Below, piece after piece: positions 25,024-34,489 of a DNA stretch of 64,000 bases (its first letter is position 1; the number at the start of each line of letters is the position of its first letter). This DNA is from Streptomyces violaceoruber. Lineage in GTDB: Bacteria; Actinomycetota; Actinomycetes; Streptomycetales; Streptomycetaceae. The stretch spans positions 4,774,001 through 4,838,000 of the forward strand of contig NZ_CP137734.1 in NCBI RefSeq assembly GCF_033406955.1, in the 5' to 3' direction. Both the position numbers and the translations under genes were made by a program. The notes beneath the pieces are model-generated. The model was given only the letters and a program-made list of their open reading frames with translations, did no database searches and was not told where the DNA came from.

Positions 25024-26784
25024 TCAGAGCCGCTCGGGCGTCCGGATGCCCAGCAGGGCCATGCCCCGGTGCAGAGTACGGGCCGTGAGGTCGCACAGGA
25101 AGAGGCGGTTCTCCACCTGCTCCGGCGTCTCGGCCTTCAGGACGGGGCACTTGTCGTAGAACGTCGTGTACAGCGACGCCAGCTGGTACAGGTACGCGGC
25201 CAGCTTGTGCGGGGCGTACTCCGCGGCCGCCTCGAAGACCGTGGTGCCGAACGCGTCCAGGTGCAGGCCCAGCGCGCGCTCCGCCTCGTGCAGCGCCAGC
25301 TCCGGGTGGGCGGCGGCACGGACCTCGCCGGCCTTGCGCAGGATGGACTGGATACGGGCGTAGGCGTACTGGAGGTAGACGCTGGTGTCGCCGTTGAGCG
25401 AGACCATCTGGTCCAGGTCGAACTTGTAGTCGCGGTTCGGCGACGTCGACAGGTCCGCGTACTTCACGGCGCCGATGCCGACCTGCGCCGCCCGCTCCTG
25501 GATCTCGTCCTCGGTGAGGTCCCGCGCCTTCTCCCGGACGACCTCGGCGGCCCGCTGCACCGCCTCGTCCAGCAGGTCCTCGAGGCGCACGGTCTCGCCC
25601 GCACGCGTCTTGAAGGGCTTGCCGTCCGCGCCGAGCACCGTGCCGTAGCCCATGTTGTGCGCGGTGACCTCGTCGCCGAGCCAGCCGGCCCGGCGGGCCG
25701 TCTCGAAGACCATCCTGAAGTGCAGGGACTGGCGTACGTCGACGACGTACAGCAGCGTGGTGGCGTGCAGGTCCTGGACCCGGTTGCGGATCGCGGTCAG
25801 GTCGGAGGCCGCGTAGCCGAAGCCGCCGTCGGCCTTCTGCACGATCAGCGGCACCGGCTGGTCGTCCTTGCCGCGGATCTCGTCGAAGAACACCACGAGC
25901 GCGCCCTCGGAGCGCACCGCGACGCCCGTCTCCTCCAGCAGGCGGGCGGTCTCGGGCATGCCGTCGTTGTACGCGGACTCGCCGACGATCTCGTCGTCGC
26001 GGATCTCCATGTCGAGCTTCTCGAAGACGGAGTAGAAGTAGACCTTCGACTCGTCCACGAACTGCTGCCACAGCTCGAGGGTCTCCTTGTCGCCGGACTG
26101 GAGGGCGACGACCCGCCGCCGGGCCCGCTCCTTGAACTCCTCGTCCGTGTCGAAGACCGCGCGCGACGCCTTGTACACCCGGTTCAGGTTCGACATGGCC
26201 TGCTCGCCGTCGACGTCCCCGGCCGGGGCCAGCTCGCCGGGGTGCTCGAACAGGTACTGGATGAGCATGCCGAACTGGGTGCCCCAGTCGCCGATGTGGT
26301 GCCGGCCGATCGTCTTCTCGCCGGTGAAGTCGAGCATGGAGCGCAGGGCGTCGCCGATGACCGCGGAACGCAGGTGGCCGACGTGCATCTCCTTCGCCAC
26401 GTTCGGCTGGGCGTAGTCGACGACGGTGGTGCCCGCGTCCTGCTTCAGCGGCACGCCGAGGCGCTCGCCGTCCGCGAGCCGCGCGGCCAGGTTCGCGGTG
26501 ATCGCCCGGTCGGCGACGGTGATGTTGAGGAAGCCGGGGCCGGAGACCTCGACGTCCTCGATCAGCTCGTCACCGGTGGTGATCCGCGCGACGACCTCGG
26601 CCGCCAGCTCCCGCGGGTTGGCCTTCGTCTTCTTGGCCAGCGCGAGGATGCCGTTGGCCTGGTAGTCCGCCCGGTCGCTTCGTCGCAGCAGCGGGTCCGC
26701 GCCGGCGGCCTCCGGCCGGGTGGCCGTGAGGGCGGACGCGAGGTGCTGCTGGACGGAGTCGCTGAGGGACGTGACCGAGGCCAT
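25024..26784 (-). CDS. argS: Arginyl-tRNA synthetase
   Basis: A 586-residue class Ia synthetase charging tRNA(Arg). The N-terminal additional domain ([20 protein letters not shown]) is followed by the HIGH-type signature [34 protein letters not shown], and the KMSK-region equivalent [19 protein letters not shown]. The anticodon-binding helices end [10 protein letters not shown]. Length and order are normal. It is divergent from lysS, with a shared 173-base promoter region, an arrangement typical of Streptomyces. Confidence 0.97.
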   Translation of the reverse strand: MASVTSLSDSVQQHLASALTATRPEAAGADPLLRRSDRADYQANGILALAKKTKANPRELAAEVVARITTGDELIEDVEVSGPGFLNITVADRAITANLAARLADGERLGVPLKQDAGTTVVDYAQPNVAKEMHVGHLRSAVIGDALRSMLDFTGEKTIGRHHIGDWGTQFGMLIQYLFEHPGELAPAGDVDGEQAMSNLNRVYKASRAVFDTDEEFKERARRRVVALQSGDKETLELWQQFVDESKVYFYSVFEKLDMEIRDDEIVGESAYNDGMPETARLLEETGVAVRSEGALVVFFDEIRGKDDQPVPLIVQKADGGFGYAASDLTAIRNRVQDLHATTLLYVVDVRQSLHFRMVFETARRAGWLGDEVTAHNMGYGTVLGADGKPFKTRAGETVRLEDLLDEAVQRAAEVVREKARDLTEDEIQERAAQVGIGAVKYADLSTSPNRDYKFDLDQMVSLNGDTSVYLQYAYARIQSILRKAGEVRAAAHPELALHEAERALGLHLDAFGTTVFEAAAEYAPHKLAAYLYQLASLYTTFYDKCPVLKAETPEQVENRLFLCDLTARTLHRGMALLGIRTPERL

Positions 26785-26957
26785 GGAGTGGCTGCCGTTC
26801 TGCTCGGGTTCCTGGAAGTGGTACAGAAACCGAGTATCCCACGCGGTGAAAAGCGGTTTTCGCGGATGCGGGCCGGGCTGGGAGAATGGGGCGGTCAGCC
26901 GTGCGACCGTACCGGCTGTTCCCGGAGCGGTTCCGGGGAAGTTTCAGGAAAGAGGAC

Positions 26958-28700
26958 GTGCCGATCGTGGCTCAGAGCACAGAGACCACCGACTGGGTCT
27001 CCCGTTTCGCGGACGAGGTCATCGCCGAGTCGGAGCGCCGTGCCCCGGGCAAACCAGGTGTCGTCGTCGCCTCCGGACTCTCCCCCTCCGGCCCCATCCA
27101 CCTGGGCAACCTGCGCGAGGTCATGACCCCGCACCTGGTCGCCGACGAGGTGCGCCGCCGGGGACACGAGGTGCGGCACCTGATCTCCTGGGACGACTAC
27201 GACCGCTACCGCAAGGTCCCGGCCGGCGTCCCCGGCGTGGACGAGAGCTGGGCCGAGCACATCGGCAAGCCGCTCACCTCCGTCCCGGCCCCCAAGGGCT
27301 CCCCCCACCCCAACTGGGCGGAGCACTTCAAGGCCGCGATGGTCGACTCGCTCGCCGAGATGGGCGTCGAGTTCGACGGGATCAGCCAGACCGCGCAGTA
27401 CACCTCCGGCGTCTACCGCGAGCAGATCCTGCACGCCATGAAGCACCGTCGGGACATCGACGCCATCCTCGACCAGTACCGCACCAAGAAGGCGCCCGCG
27501 AAGAAGTCGCAGAAGCCTCTCGACGAGGCCGAGCTGGAGGCCGCCGAGGGCTCCGGCGCCGCCGCCGAGGACGACGGCAGCTCCGGCTCCGCCGGGTACT
27601 TCCCGTACAAGCCGTACTGCGGCAACTGCGAGAAGGACCTGACCACGGTCACCGCCTACGACGACGACTCGACCGAGCTGACCTACGCCTGCACCGCCTG
27701 CGGTTTCTCCGAGACCGTGCGGCTGAGCGAGTTCAACCGCGGCAAGCTGGTCTGGAAGGTCGACTGGCCCATGCGCTGGGCCTACGAGGGCGTCGTCTTC
27801 GAGCCCAGCGGCGTGGACCACTCCTCGCCCGGGTCGTCGTTCCAGGTCGGCGGGCAGATCGTCGGCATCTTCGGCGGCGAGCAGCCGATCGGCCCGATGT
27901 ACGCCTTCGTCGGCATCAGCGGCATGGCCAAGATGTCCTCGTCCAAGGGCGGCGTGCCCACCCCGGCCGACGCCCTGAAGATCATGGAGCCGCAGCTGCT
28001 GCGCTGGCTGTACGCCCGCCGCCGCCCCAACCAGTCCTTCAAGATCGCCTTCGACCAGGAGATCCAGCGGCTCTACGACGAGTGGGACCGCCTCGACGCC
28101 AAGGCTGCCGACGGCTCGGCCCTCCCCGCCGACGCCGCCGCCCACGCGCGCGCCGTCGGCACCGCCGCCGGTGAGCTGCCGCGCACGCCCAGGCCGCTGC
28201 CCTACCGCACGCTCGCCTCCGTGGCCGACATCACCGCCGGGCACGAGGACCAGGCGCTGCGCATCCTGGGCGAGCTGGACCCGGCGAACCCGATCGCGTC
28301 GCTGGACGAGGCCCGGCCGCGCTACGACAAGGCCGAGGCGTGGATCAACACCCACGTCCCCGCCGACCAGCGCACCATCGTGCGCCAGGAGCCCGACGCC
28401 GAGCTGCTCAAGTCCCTCGACGAGCCGAGCCGGCAGTCCCTGCGGCTACTGCTCGACGGGCTGGCCGACCACTGGTCCCTGGACGGGCTCACCCACCACG
28501 TCTACGGCGTCCCGAAGGTCCAGGCGGGCTTCCCGGCCGACGCCACGCCCAAGGAGCTGCCGCCGGAGATCAAGACCGCCCAGCGGACGTTCTTCGCGCT
28601 GCTCTACCACCTGCTCGTCGGCCGCGACACCGGCCCGCGCCTGCCCACGCTGCTGCTCGCGGTGGGGCAGGACCGGGTGCGGACCCTGCTCGGCGAGTAG
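26958..28700 (+). CDS. lysS: Lysyl-tRNA synthetase, class I
   Basis: A 580-residue class I LysRS, unrelated to the class II enzyme of most bacteria. It has the HIGH motif as GPIHLGNLREVMTPHLV, a zinc-type insert with YCGNCEK and YACTACGF cysteine pairs, the KMSKS motif as KMSSSKGG, and an all-helical C-terminal anticodon domain. Two GTG starts are possible, 26958 and 26967; AGGAAAGAGGA at 26946-26956 serves either, and I list the first. An acidic/Ala-rich insertion lies around residues 190-205. A perfect 20-bp hairpin follows the stop. Confidence 0.95.
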   Translation: MPIVAQSTETTDWVSRFADEVIAESERRAPGKPGVVVASGLSPSGPIHLGNLREVMTPHLVADEVRRRGHEVRHLISWDDYDRYRKVPAGVPGVDESWAEHIGKPLTSVPAPKGSPHPNWAEHFKAAMVDSLAEMGVEFDGISQTAQYTSGVYREQILHAMKHRRDIDAILDQYRTKKAPAKKSQKPLDEAELEAAEGSGAAAEDDGSSGSAGYFPYKPYCGNCEKDLTTVTAYDDDSTELTYACTACGFSETVRLSEFNRGKLVWKVDWPMRWAYEGVVFEPSGVDHSSPGSSFQVGGQIVGIFGGEQPIGPMYAFVGISGMAKMSSSKGGVPTPADALKIMEPQLLRWLYARRRPNQSFKIAFDQEIQRLYDEWDRLDAKAADGSALPADAAAHARAVGTAAGELPRTPRPLPYRTLASVADITAGHEDQALRILGELDPANPIASLDEARPRYDKAEAWINTHVPADQRTIVRQEPDAELLKSLDEPSRQSLRLLLDGLADHWSLDGLTHHVYGVPKVQAGFPADATPKELPPEIKTAQRTFFALLYHLLVGRDTGPRLPTLLLAVGQDRVRTLLGE

Positions 28701-28713
28701 GACCGGCGGTACC

Positions 28714-28759
28714 ACGGCGAAGGGGGCGCCCGGCGAACACCGGGCGCCCCCTTCGCCGT
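28714..28759 (+). terminator. Strong hairpin terminator of lysS
   Basis: ACGGCGAAGGGGGCGCCCGG (28714-28733) is perfectly complementary to 28740-28759: a 20-bp stem with a six-base loop and no T-run. Confidence 0.92.
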
Positions 28760-28774
28760 ACTCGCGGTCCTAGG

Positions 28775-28953
28775 GGGTGTCGTTTGGATCTTGCCGGGGG
28801 CGCGAGGTCCGGCACGCACATCTGCGGCGTTGTCGTCGGTTGCCAGGGTTCCGTCCTGTCGCCCTCCTCCGCCTTGCAGCTGCACGCGCCAGACCCCGCT
28901 CGGATCGGCCACAAGGCACCGTCGGCCGCGGCCGGCCTGATCCAAACGACACC
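28775..28953. mobile_element. MITE-like element with 15-bp perfect terminal inverted repeats
   Basis: GGTGTCGTTTGGATC at 28776-28790 and GATCCAAACGACACC at 28939-28953 are perfect inverted repeats about 150 bases apart. TAGG flanks both ends (28771-28774 and 28954-28957), consistent with a TA/TAG-containing target duplication of the IS5/IS427 kind. The interior has no coding frame. The right end supplies the C of the CTA (stop codon on the minus strand) of the DUF2637 gene. It looks like a non-autonomous transposon; I recall similar ends in Streptomyces genomes but cannot search. Confidence 0.6.
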
Positions 28954-30254
28954 TAGGCGATGTGCTCTTCCTGGAGCTCCCGCATGTGGCGCTCGCTGAA
29001 CGCCTTCACCATGCGATCGGCCTCACGCGGAGCCAGCGGCACCCCGAAGGTCGCCTCCACGTCGCCCCGGAACTGGGCGACCGTGGGGTAGCTGCCGTCG
29101 ATCGACTTCCGGAAGACCGTGTAGTAGTCCTCCTCGGTCGGTGCCGGCTCGGCCGGACCGGCACCCTCGCCCAGCTCACGGGTGCGGCCCGGCACGACCG
29201 GTATCGGGAAGCTGCCCGTCTCCTCCGGCGAGGGCTCCAGCAGCGGGGGCTCCTCCTCGTACTGGTCCCGGTACTCGTCGGCCTGCTGCTGCTCCTCGTA
29301 CCACTGGGCGTACTGCTCGCCCGGGTCGTAGCTGGGGTCGTAACCGCCCTGGTAGGCGACCTGGCGGGTGTTGAACCAGGGGCTCTGCTCCGGGCCGTCC
29401 TCCTCCCCGGCGCCCTGCGGCGACGGCCCCTCGGGCCCGGAGGGCTCCGCGGGCCGGGGCCGGTCCGCCTCGGGGCCCTTGACCAGCTCGGCGCGCTGCT
29501 CGCCCGCGGGAGCCTGCGGGTCCGTCTCCTGGAGCTGCCGCGGCACCGGCGGGAGCAGGGCCGGTTCGATGCCCGCCGCCGCCAGCCCGGCGGGGCCGGT
29601 CTGCGCCAGCGGGACGCCGTAGCGGGCCAGCCGCAGCGGCATCAGGGACTCCACGGGCGCCTTGCGGCGCCAGGCGCGGCCGAAGCGGGACCGCAGCCGG
29701 GCCCGGTAGACCAGCCGCTCCTGCTCCAGCTTGATGACCTGCTCGTAGGAGCGCAGCTCCCACAGCTTCATGCGCCGCCACAGCAGGAAGGTCGGCACCG
29801 GCGACAGCAGCCACCGGGTGAGGCGCACGCCCTCCATGTGCTTGTCGGCGGTGATGTCGGCGATCCGGCCGATCGCGTGCCGGGCGGCCTCCACCGACAC
29901 CACGAACAGGATCGGGATCACGCCGTGCATGCCCACGCCCAGCGGATCGGGCCAGGCCGCGGCGCCGTTGAACGCGATCGTCGCCGCCGTCAGCAGCCAC
30001 GCCGTCTGCCGCAGCAGCGGGAAGGGGATGCGGATCCAGGTCAGCAGCAGGTCCAGGGCGAGCAGCACACAGATGCCCGCGTCGATGCCGATCGGGAAGA
30101 CGTACGAGAAATTCCCGAACCCCTTCTTCAGGGCCAGTTCCCGCACTGCCGCGTACGAACCCGCGAAGCCGATCCCGGCGATGATGACGGCACCGAAGAC
30201 GACCAGGCCGATGAGGACGCGATGCGTCCGGGTCAGCTGAAGTGGCGCGGCCAC
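28953..30254 (-). CDS. DUF2637 membrane protein (SpdB-like)
   Basis: A 433-residue protein with four membrane helices in the first ~150 residues (VLIGLVVFGAVIIAGIGFAG; DAGICVLLALDLLLTWI; LLTAATIAFNGAAAWPDP; GVIPILFVVSVEAARHAIG). This is the DUF2637 domain, also found in plasmid spread proteins of Streptomyces. A basic helical segment and a long acidic, Gln/Tyr-rich tail follow; the tail ends with a FGVPLAPREADRMVKAF motif that may be a small DNA- or protein-binding helix pair. The GTG at 30254 follows GGAGGGGAG. Its stop codon lies at the edge of a MITE-like element. A 14-bp palindrome lies just upstream. Confidence 0.85.
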   Translation of the reverse strand: MAAPLQLTRTHRVLIGLVVFGAVIIAGIGFAGSYAAVRELALKKGFGNFSYVFPIGIDAGICVLLALDLLLTWIRIPFPLLRQTAWLLTAATIAFNGAAAWPDPLGVGMHGVIPILFVVSVEAARHAIGRIADITADKHMEGVRLTRWLLSPVPTFLLWRRMKLWELRSYEQVIKLEQERLVYRARLRSRFGRAWRRKAPVESLMPLRLARYGVPLAQTGPAGLAAAGIEPALLPPVPRQLQETDPQAPAGEQRAELVKGPEADRPRPAEPSGPEGPSPQGAGEEDGPEQSPWFNTRQVAYQGGYDPSYDPGEQYAQWYEEQQQADEYRDQYEEEPPLLEPSPEETGSFPIPVVPGRTRELGEGAGPAEPAPTEEDYYTVFRKSIDGSYPTVAQFRGDVEATFGVPLAPREADRMVKAFSERHMRELQEEHIA

Positions 30255-30278
30255 CCGTACTCCCCTCCCATTGCGTGT

Positions 30279-30292
30279 TGTTGCGCGCAACA
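30279..30292. promoter_or_regulatory. 14-bp perfect palindrome upstream of the DUF2637 gene
   Basis: TGTTGCGCGCAACA is perfectly self-complementary and lies 24-38 bases upstream of the start. Its size suits a homodimeric repressor. The binding protein is not identifiable in the window. Confidence 0.5.
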
Positions 30293-30343
30293 GAGTGGCA
30301 CATGTGTGCGGGGGACGGGTGGCCGGTAGGTCGAAGAGGGCCG

Positions 30344-31195
30344 TCAGCTCGACTTCGAAGGGGCCTTCGAGGACGTCTCGGACGCCGGCTTCGAGGGGGA
30401 CCCGGAGCCCTGCGGCGTGCCGCTCGGCGTGCCGCCGGCCGAGGTGTCGTTGGCCTTCATCACCGCGGCCACGGCCTCCTTGGCCGCCTTCTGCGCGTCC
30501 TTCACCAGGTCGCCGGCGTCCGGGGTCTTGTCGCCCGCCAGGCCCGCGCCGTTGAAGTCGAGGGTCACGACGACGTTCTCGACCCGTGCCACGACCGTCT
30601 GCTGCTTGAAGGTGCCTTCCTTCTTCTTCAGGTCGTAGCTCACCACGGAGGCCTCGTTGCCCGTGCGGCTCACCGGCGCGGTCTTGAGGCTCTTCGCGCC
30701 CTCCGCGGCCTGCGCGTCCTTCAGCTGCTTCAGGTAGTAGTCGTGCGCCAGCTTCTCGCCCTCGCCGCGCGTCACGTCCGACTCGAAGCGCAGCATCGAC
30801 ACGCTCAGCCAGCGGAACTGAGAACCCTTCACGCCGTTGTCATCGAGGCTGTCCCAGGAGCAACCGGCCCGCATCGCGGTGTCGTTGGAGGAACCCTCCT
30901 TGCCGGAGTCGGCCTTGGGCACCAGGTCGTCCAGCGTCTTCTTCGACACCACCGAGCACGGCTCCGGAAGCTTCCCGTACGCCGCGGCCTTCACCGTCGG
31001 GGACGGGCTCGCGGACTTCGACGCGGCGGACTCCTCCGCGGCCTTGTCCTTGCCGTCGTCGGAGCCGGAGTCCGAGGAGCAGCCGGCTGCCACCAGCATC
31101 ACGGGTACGGCGGCCGCGCCGACAAGGACGCGGGTGAGTCGCTTCGCTCGCTTCGCTTGCGGGTCTCGCTGGTCACGCTGGGCTCGTAGCTGCAT
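30344..31195 (-). CDS. DUF3558 lipoprotein (first of two)
   Basis: A 283-residue lipoprotein: basic N-terminus, hydrophobic segment RVLVGAAAVPVMLVAAGC with the lipobox ending in Cys, an acidic/Ser linker, then DUF3558 (LPEPCSVVSKKTLDDLVPKA; GCSWDSLDDNGVKGSQFRWL). The tail is Ser/Gly/Pro-rich. It is anchored outside the membrane; the function of DUF3558 is unknown. AAGGA precedes the ATG at 31195 closely; ATG 31210 is also possible. It is followed upstream by a second gene of the same family, so the pair probably arose by duplication. Confidence 0.88.
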   Translation of the reverse strand: MQLRAQRDQRDPQAKRAKRLTRVLVGAAAVPVMLVAAGCSSDSGSDDGKDKAAEESAASKSASPSPTVKAAAYGKLPEPCSVVSKKTLDDLVPKADSGKEGSSNDTAMRAGCSWDSLDDNGVKGSQFRWLSVSMLRFESDVTRGEGEKLAHDYYLKQLKDAQAAEGAKSLKTAPVSRTGNEASVVSYDLKKKEGTFKQQTVVARVENVVVTLDFNGAGLAGDKTPDAGDLVKDAQKAAKEAVAAVMKANDTSAGGTPSGTPQGSGSPSKPASETSSKAPSKSS

Positions 31196-31327
31196 GGTTC
31201 CTTCACTCATGGCACTCGTGGTTCCTGCGTTCGGAACGGGTCCGAGGGGCCACCGTACGCGGTGAGGAAATCGTGCGGCCCCGCTTCGGCGGCAGCGCGC
31301 GCGGGCGCGGGGGAGCCCCGGCGGGAC

Positions 31328-32206
31328 TCAGCCGCCCAGTGAATCCGCCAGCTGGGAAGCCAGATTCCGCGCCATGTCCTGCATTTCCTCGCTGTCCGGG
31401 ACGACTCCGAGCGTCGCCGACTGCTCCGCGTACTCGATGGTCACCATGACGTTCGACGTGCGGAACGCCACAGTCACGGTGCGCCGCTTCGCCGTCGAGC
31501 CGGAGCTGCTGAGCGCGTCGTCCACGAACGCCTCGTCACCCAGGTCGTCCAGGAGCCGGGGCTGGACCTCGGCGGGGGACGCGGTCGACGAGGAGGAGGG
31601 GGAGGACGAGGGGGCGGAGGCCGAGGACGAGGGCGTCCCGCCCGCGCCGCCGGCCGGTTCGCCGGACTCCCCGGGCTCCCCGGACTTTCCGGAGGACGAG
31701 GAGGGGCTGCCGGACGGGGAGTCCGAGGCGGCGGACCCGGACTCCGAAACCACCGGCTCGGGCAGGTCGGCCGCCTCCACCTGCTGCGCGAACAGTTCCT
31801 CGGCCTCGCCCGCGTCGCTCACGGAGCCGTCGTACGACACCACCCGCTCGAAGTCCACGAAGAGATGGTCCGTGGCCTCGGCCGACTCCACCTTCCAGCG
31901 GCAGCCGACCTTGCGGTCCGTGTCGTACGCGAGCGTCGGCTCGCCGGAGTACGCCCGCGCGCGCTGCTCCTCGTCGGCGATCTCCTCGATGCCGGGCAGA
32001 AGGGTGTCCAGCGCCTTGTGGCCGACCACGGCGCACGGCTCCGGAAGGGTGCGGTACTTGCCGGGCTCGGCCGCCTCGGTCGCGACCCCGGGCTGACCCG
32101 GGTTCGAGTCGTCCGCCGTGGCGCCGCCGCCCGAACCGCCGGTGCAGCCGGCCAGCAACGCCGCCAGGAGGGCGGCGACGCCCGGTACGTAGGCCTTCCG
32201 CTGCAC
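31328..32206 (-). CDS. DUF3558 lipoprotein (second of two)
   Basis: A 292-residue lipoprotein. The signal peptide YVPGVAALLAALLAGC ends in the lipid-modified Cys. The DUF3558 core follows (YRTLPEPCAVVGHKALDTLL; VGCRWKVESAEATDHLFVDF), interrupted by a ~70-residue Ser/Pro/Gly/Glu-rich insertion, then RRTVTVAFRTSNVMVTIEYA. The GTG at 32206 has GAGGAG at the right distance. It is divergent from rtcB. Shared motifs LPEPC and the Cys-Trp pair show it is a paralogue of the gene downstream. Confidence 0.88.
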   Translation of the reverse strand: MQRKAYVPGVAALLAALLAGCTGGSGGGATADDSNPGQPGVATEAAEPGKYRTLPEPCAVVGHKALDTLLPGIEEIADEEQRARAYSGEPTLAYDTDRKVGCRWKVESAEATDHLFVDFERVVSYDGSVSDAGEAEELFAQQVEAADLPEPVVSESGSAASDSPSGSPSSSSGKSGEPGESGEPAGGAGGTPSSSASAPSSSPSSSSTASPAEVQPRLLDDLGDEAFVDDALSSSGSTAKRRTVTVAFRTSNVMVTIEYAEQSATLGVVPDSEEMQDMARNLASQLADSLGG

Positions 32207-32410
32207 GGTGCGGCTCCTCTCGCCGGTGTGGCTGTGGTCGGTACTCCAGTGTCCCCGCTGGTTATTCGCTTGCCGCGCGGGGGCGTCCCCTGGAGACAAT
32301 GTGTATCGCACGCGCCGCCGTGAACGCCGGTCAGCCGTCCCTTTGGCTGCCCTTGGCGCCGGTTTTGCGCTTCGAGACTTCTGCTTGTTTTCCGGGGGAA
32401 TGAGGACGAT

Positions 32411-33604
32411 ATGTCGTACGTGGAGATGCCGGGCGCGAAGGTGCCGATCCGGATGTGGGCCGACCCGGCGACGGTCGAGGAGGGTGCGCTCCAGCAGCTG
32501 CGCAACGTCGCGACCCTGCCGTGGATCAAGGGCCTCGCGGTCATGCCGGACGTGCACTACGGCAAGGGCGCGACGGTCGGCTCCGTGATCGCGATGCGCG
32601 GCGCGGTGTGCCCGGCCGCGGTGGGCGTCGACATCGGCTGCGGCATGTCGGCGGTGAAGACCTCCCTGACGGCGAACGACCTGCCCGGGGACCTGTCCCG
32701 GCTGCGCTCGAAGATCGAGCAGGCGATTCCGGTGGGGCGGGGGATGCACGACAGCCCGCTGGAGCCGGGGCGCTTCCACGGGCTGGCGACGGGCGGCTGG
32801 GACGACTTCTGGGGGCGGTTCGACGGAGTCGCCGAAGCGGTCAAGTTCCGTCACGAACGGGCCGGAAAGCAGATGGGTACGCTCGGAGGCGGAAATCATT
32901 TCGTCGAAGTGTGCACGGATACGACCGGTTCTGTCTGGCTGATGCTGCACTCCGGTTCCCGCAACATCGGCAAGGAACTGGCCGAGCATCACATCGGCGT
33001 CGCCCAGAAGCTCCCGCACAACCAGGGTCTGGTCGACCGCGACCTCGCGGTGTTCGTCGCGGACACTCCGCAGATGGCCGCGTACCGCAACGACCTGTTC
33101 TGGGCGCAGGAGTACGCGAAGTACAACCGCACGCTCATGATGGCGCTCCTCAAGGACGTGGTCCGCAAGGAGTTCAAGAAGGCCAAGCCGGTCTTCGAGC
33201 AGGAGATCAGCGCCCACCACAACTACGTGGCCGAGGAGCGATACGACGGGATGGACCTGCTGGTGACCCGCAAGGGCGCGATCCGCGCGGGTTCCGGGGA
33301 CTTCGGGATCATCCCCGGTTCCATGGGCACGGGTTCGTACATCGTGAAGGGACTCGGCAACGCCAAGTCCTTCAACTCCGCCTCCCACGGCGCCGGTCGG
33401 CGGATGAGCCGGAACGCCGCCAAGCGCCGCTTCTCCACCAAGGACCTGGAGGAGCAGACGCGGGGTGTGGAGTGCCGCAAGGACTCCGGCGTCGTGGACG
33501 AGATCCCGGGCGCCTACAAGCCGATCGACCAGGTCATCGACCAGCAGCGCGACCTGGTGGAGGTCGTGGCGAAGCTGAAGCAGGTCGTCTGCGTGAAGGG
33601 CTGA
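32411..33604 (+). CDS. rtcB: RNA ligase RtcB family protein
   Basis: A 397-residue RtcB protein, which joins RNA 2',3'-cyclic phosphate or 3'-phosphate ends to 5'-OH ends using GTP and Mn. Metal and active-site motifs are intact: MPDVHYGKGATVGSVIA, VGVDIGCGMSAV (Asp, Cys), GTLGGGNHFVEV, LHSGSRNIG, SAHHNYV, GSMGTGSYIV, and SASHGAGRRMSR, which includes the guanylylated His. The frame starts at MSYVEMPGAKVPIRMW with GGGGGAATGAGG upstream. It has no archease or RNA-processing neighbour here. Confidence 0.95.
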   Translation: MSYVEMPGAKVPIRMWADPATVEEGALQQLRNVATLPWIKGLAVMPDVHYGKGATVGSVIAMRGAVCPAAVGVDIGCGMSAVKTSLTANDLPGDLSRLRSKIEQAIPVGRGMHDSPLEPGRFHGLATGGWDDFWGRFDGVAEAVKFRHERAGKQMGTLGGGNHFVEVCTDTTGSVWLMLHSGSRNIGKELAEHHIGVAQKLPHNQGLVDRDLAVFVADTPQMAAYRNDLFWAQEYAKYNRTLMMALLKDVVRKEFKKAKPVFEQEISAHHNYVAEERYDGMDLLVTRKGAIRAGSGDFGIIPGSMGTGSYIVKGLGNAKSFNSASHGAGRRMSRNAAKRRFSTKDLEEQTRGVECRKDSGVVDEIPGAYKPIDQVIDQQRDLVEVVAKLKQVVCVKG

Positions 33605-33618
33605 CGCCCGGACGCGCC

Positions 33619-33657
33619 AGGTGCACCGGGGGCGGGTCTACGCCTCCCGGTGCACCT
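33619..33657. terminator. Hairpin between rtcB and the convergent SDR
   Basis: AGGTGCACCGGG (33619-33630) pairs with CCCGGTGCACCT (33646-33657); inner GGCG/CGCC extends the stem. It overlaps the last codons of the SDR gene and can serve both genes. Confidence 0.8.
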
Positions 33658-34420
33658 TCGTGTTCGAGGCCTGGGCGCGGGGGCGGACGACCAGGAGGTC
33701 GATGTTGACGTGGGCGGGGCGGGTGACCGCCCAGGTGATGGTGTCGGCGACGTCGTCGGCGGTCAGGGGGGCGGCGACGCCCTGGTAGACCTTGGCCGCC
33801 TTGTCCTGGTCGCCGGCGAAGCGGGTCAGGGCGAACTCGTCGGTCTTGACCATGCCGGGCGCGATCTCGACGACGCGGACCGGGCGGCCGACGATCTCCA
33901 GGCGCAGGGTCTCGGCGAGGACGTGCTCGCCGTGCTTGGCGGCGACGTAGCCCGCGCCGCCCTCGTAGGTGGACAGGCCCGCGGTGGAGGAGACGACCAC
34001 GACCGTGCCGTCGCCGCTCGCCTCCAGCTTGGGGAGCAGGGCCTGGGTGAGGTTGAGGGTGCCGATGACGTTCGTCTCGTACATGCGGCGCCAGTCGTCC
34101 GGGTCGCCGGTGGCCACCGGGTCGGCGCCGAGCGCGCCGCCCGCGTTGTTGACCAGGACGCCGACCGTCTTGAACGCGGTCGCGAACTCGTCGACCGCCT
34201 CGCGGTCGGTGACGTCCAGGGGGTAGGCCGTCGCCTTGTGGCCGGCCGCCTCGATCTCCCCGGCGAGCGCCTCGATGCGGTCCTTGCGGCGGGCGGTGAG
34301 GACCACGCGGTACCCGGCCGCGGCGAGCTGCCGCGCCGTGGCGGCGCCGATGCCGCTGCTCGCGCCGGTCACGACGGCGATGCGGGAGGCGGCGGACGGG
34401 GCGGCTGCTGCGGTGGCCAT
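33638..34420 (-). CDS. Short-chain dehydrogenase/reductase (SDR)
   Basis: A 260-residue classical SDR of the YdfG/serine-dehydrogenase-like group. AVVTGASSGIGAATARQLA binds the cofactor; TARRKDR suggests NADPH preference. VNNAGGAL, VVSSTAGLSTYEGGAGYVAAKHGEHVL (Ser, Tyr, Lys of the active site) and EIAPGMVKTDEF complete the fold. The start is the ATG at 34420. It is probably co-transcribed behind the YnfA-like gene upstream (69-base gap). The substrate is unknown. Confidence 0.92.
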   Translation of the reverse strand: MATAAAAPSAASRIAVVTGASSGIGAATARQLAAAGYRVVLTARRKDRIEALAGEIEAAGHKATAYPLDVTDREAVDEFATAFKTVGVLVNNAGGALGADPVATGDPDDWRRMYETNVIGTLNLTQALLPKLEASGDGTVVVVSSTAGLSTYEGGAGYVAAKHGEHVLAETLRLEIVGRPVRVVEIAPGMVKTDEFALTRFAGDQDKAAKVYQGVAAPLTADDVADTITWAVTRPAHVNIDLLVVRPRAQASNTKVHREA

Positions 34421-34489
34421 GGTGCTGCTCCTCGGTCGGTGGTGCGGGTCGCCGACCAGGGTAGTCAGCGCGCCGGGCGGCCCTCGTGG

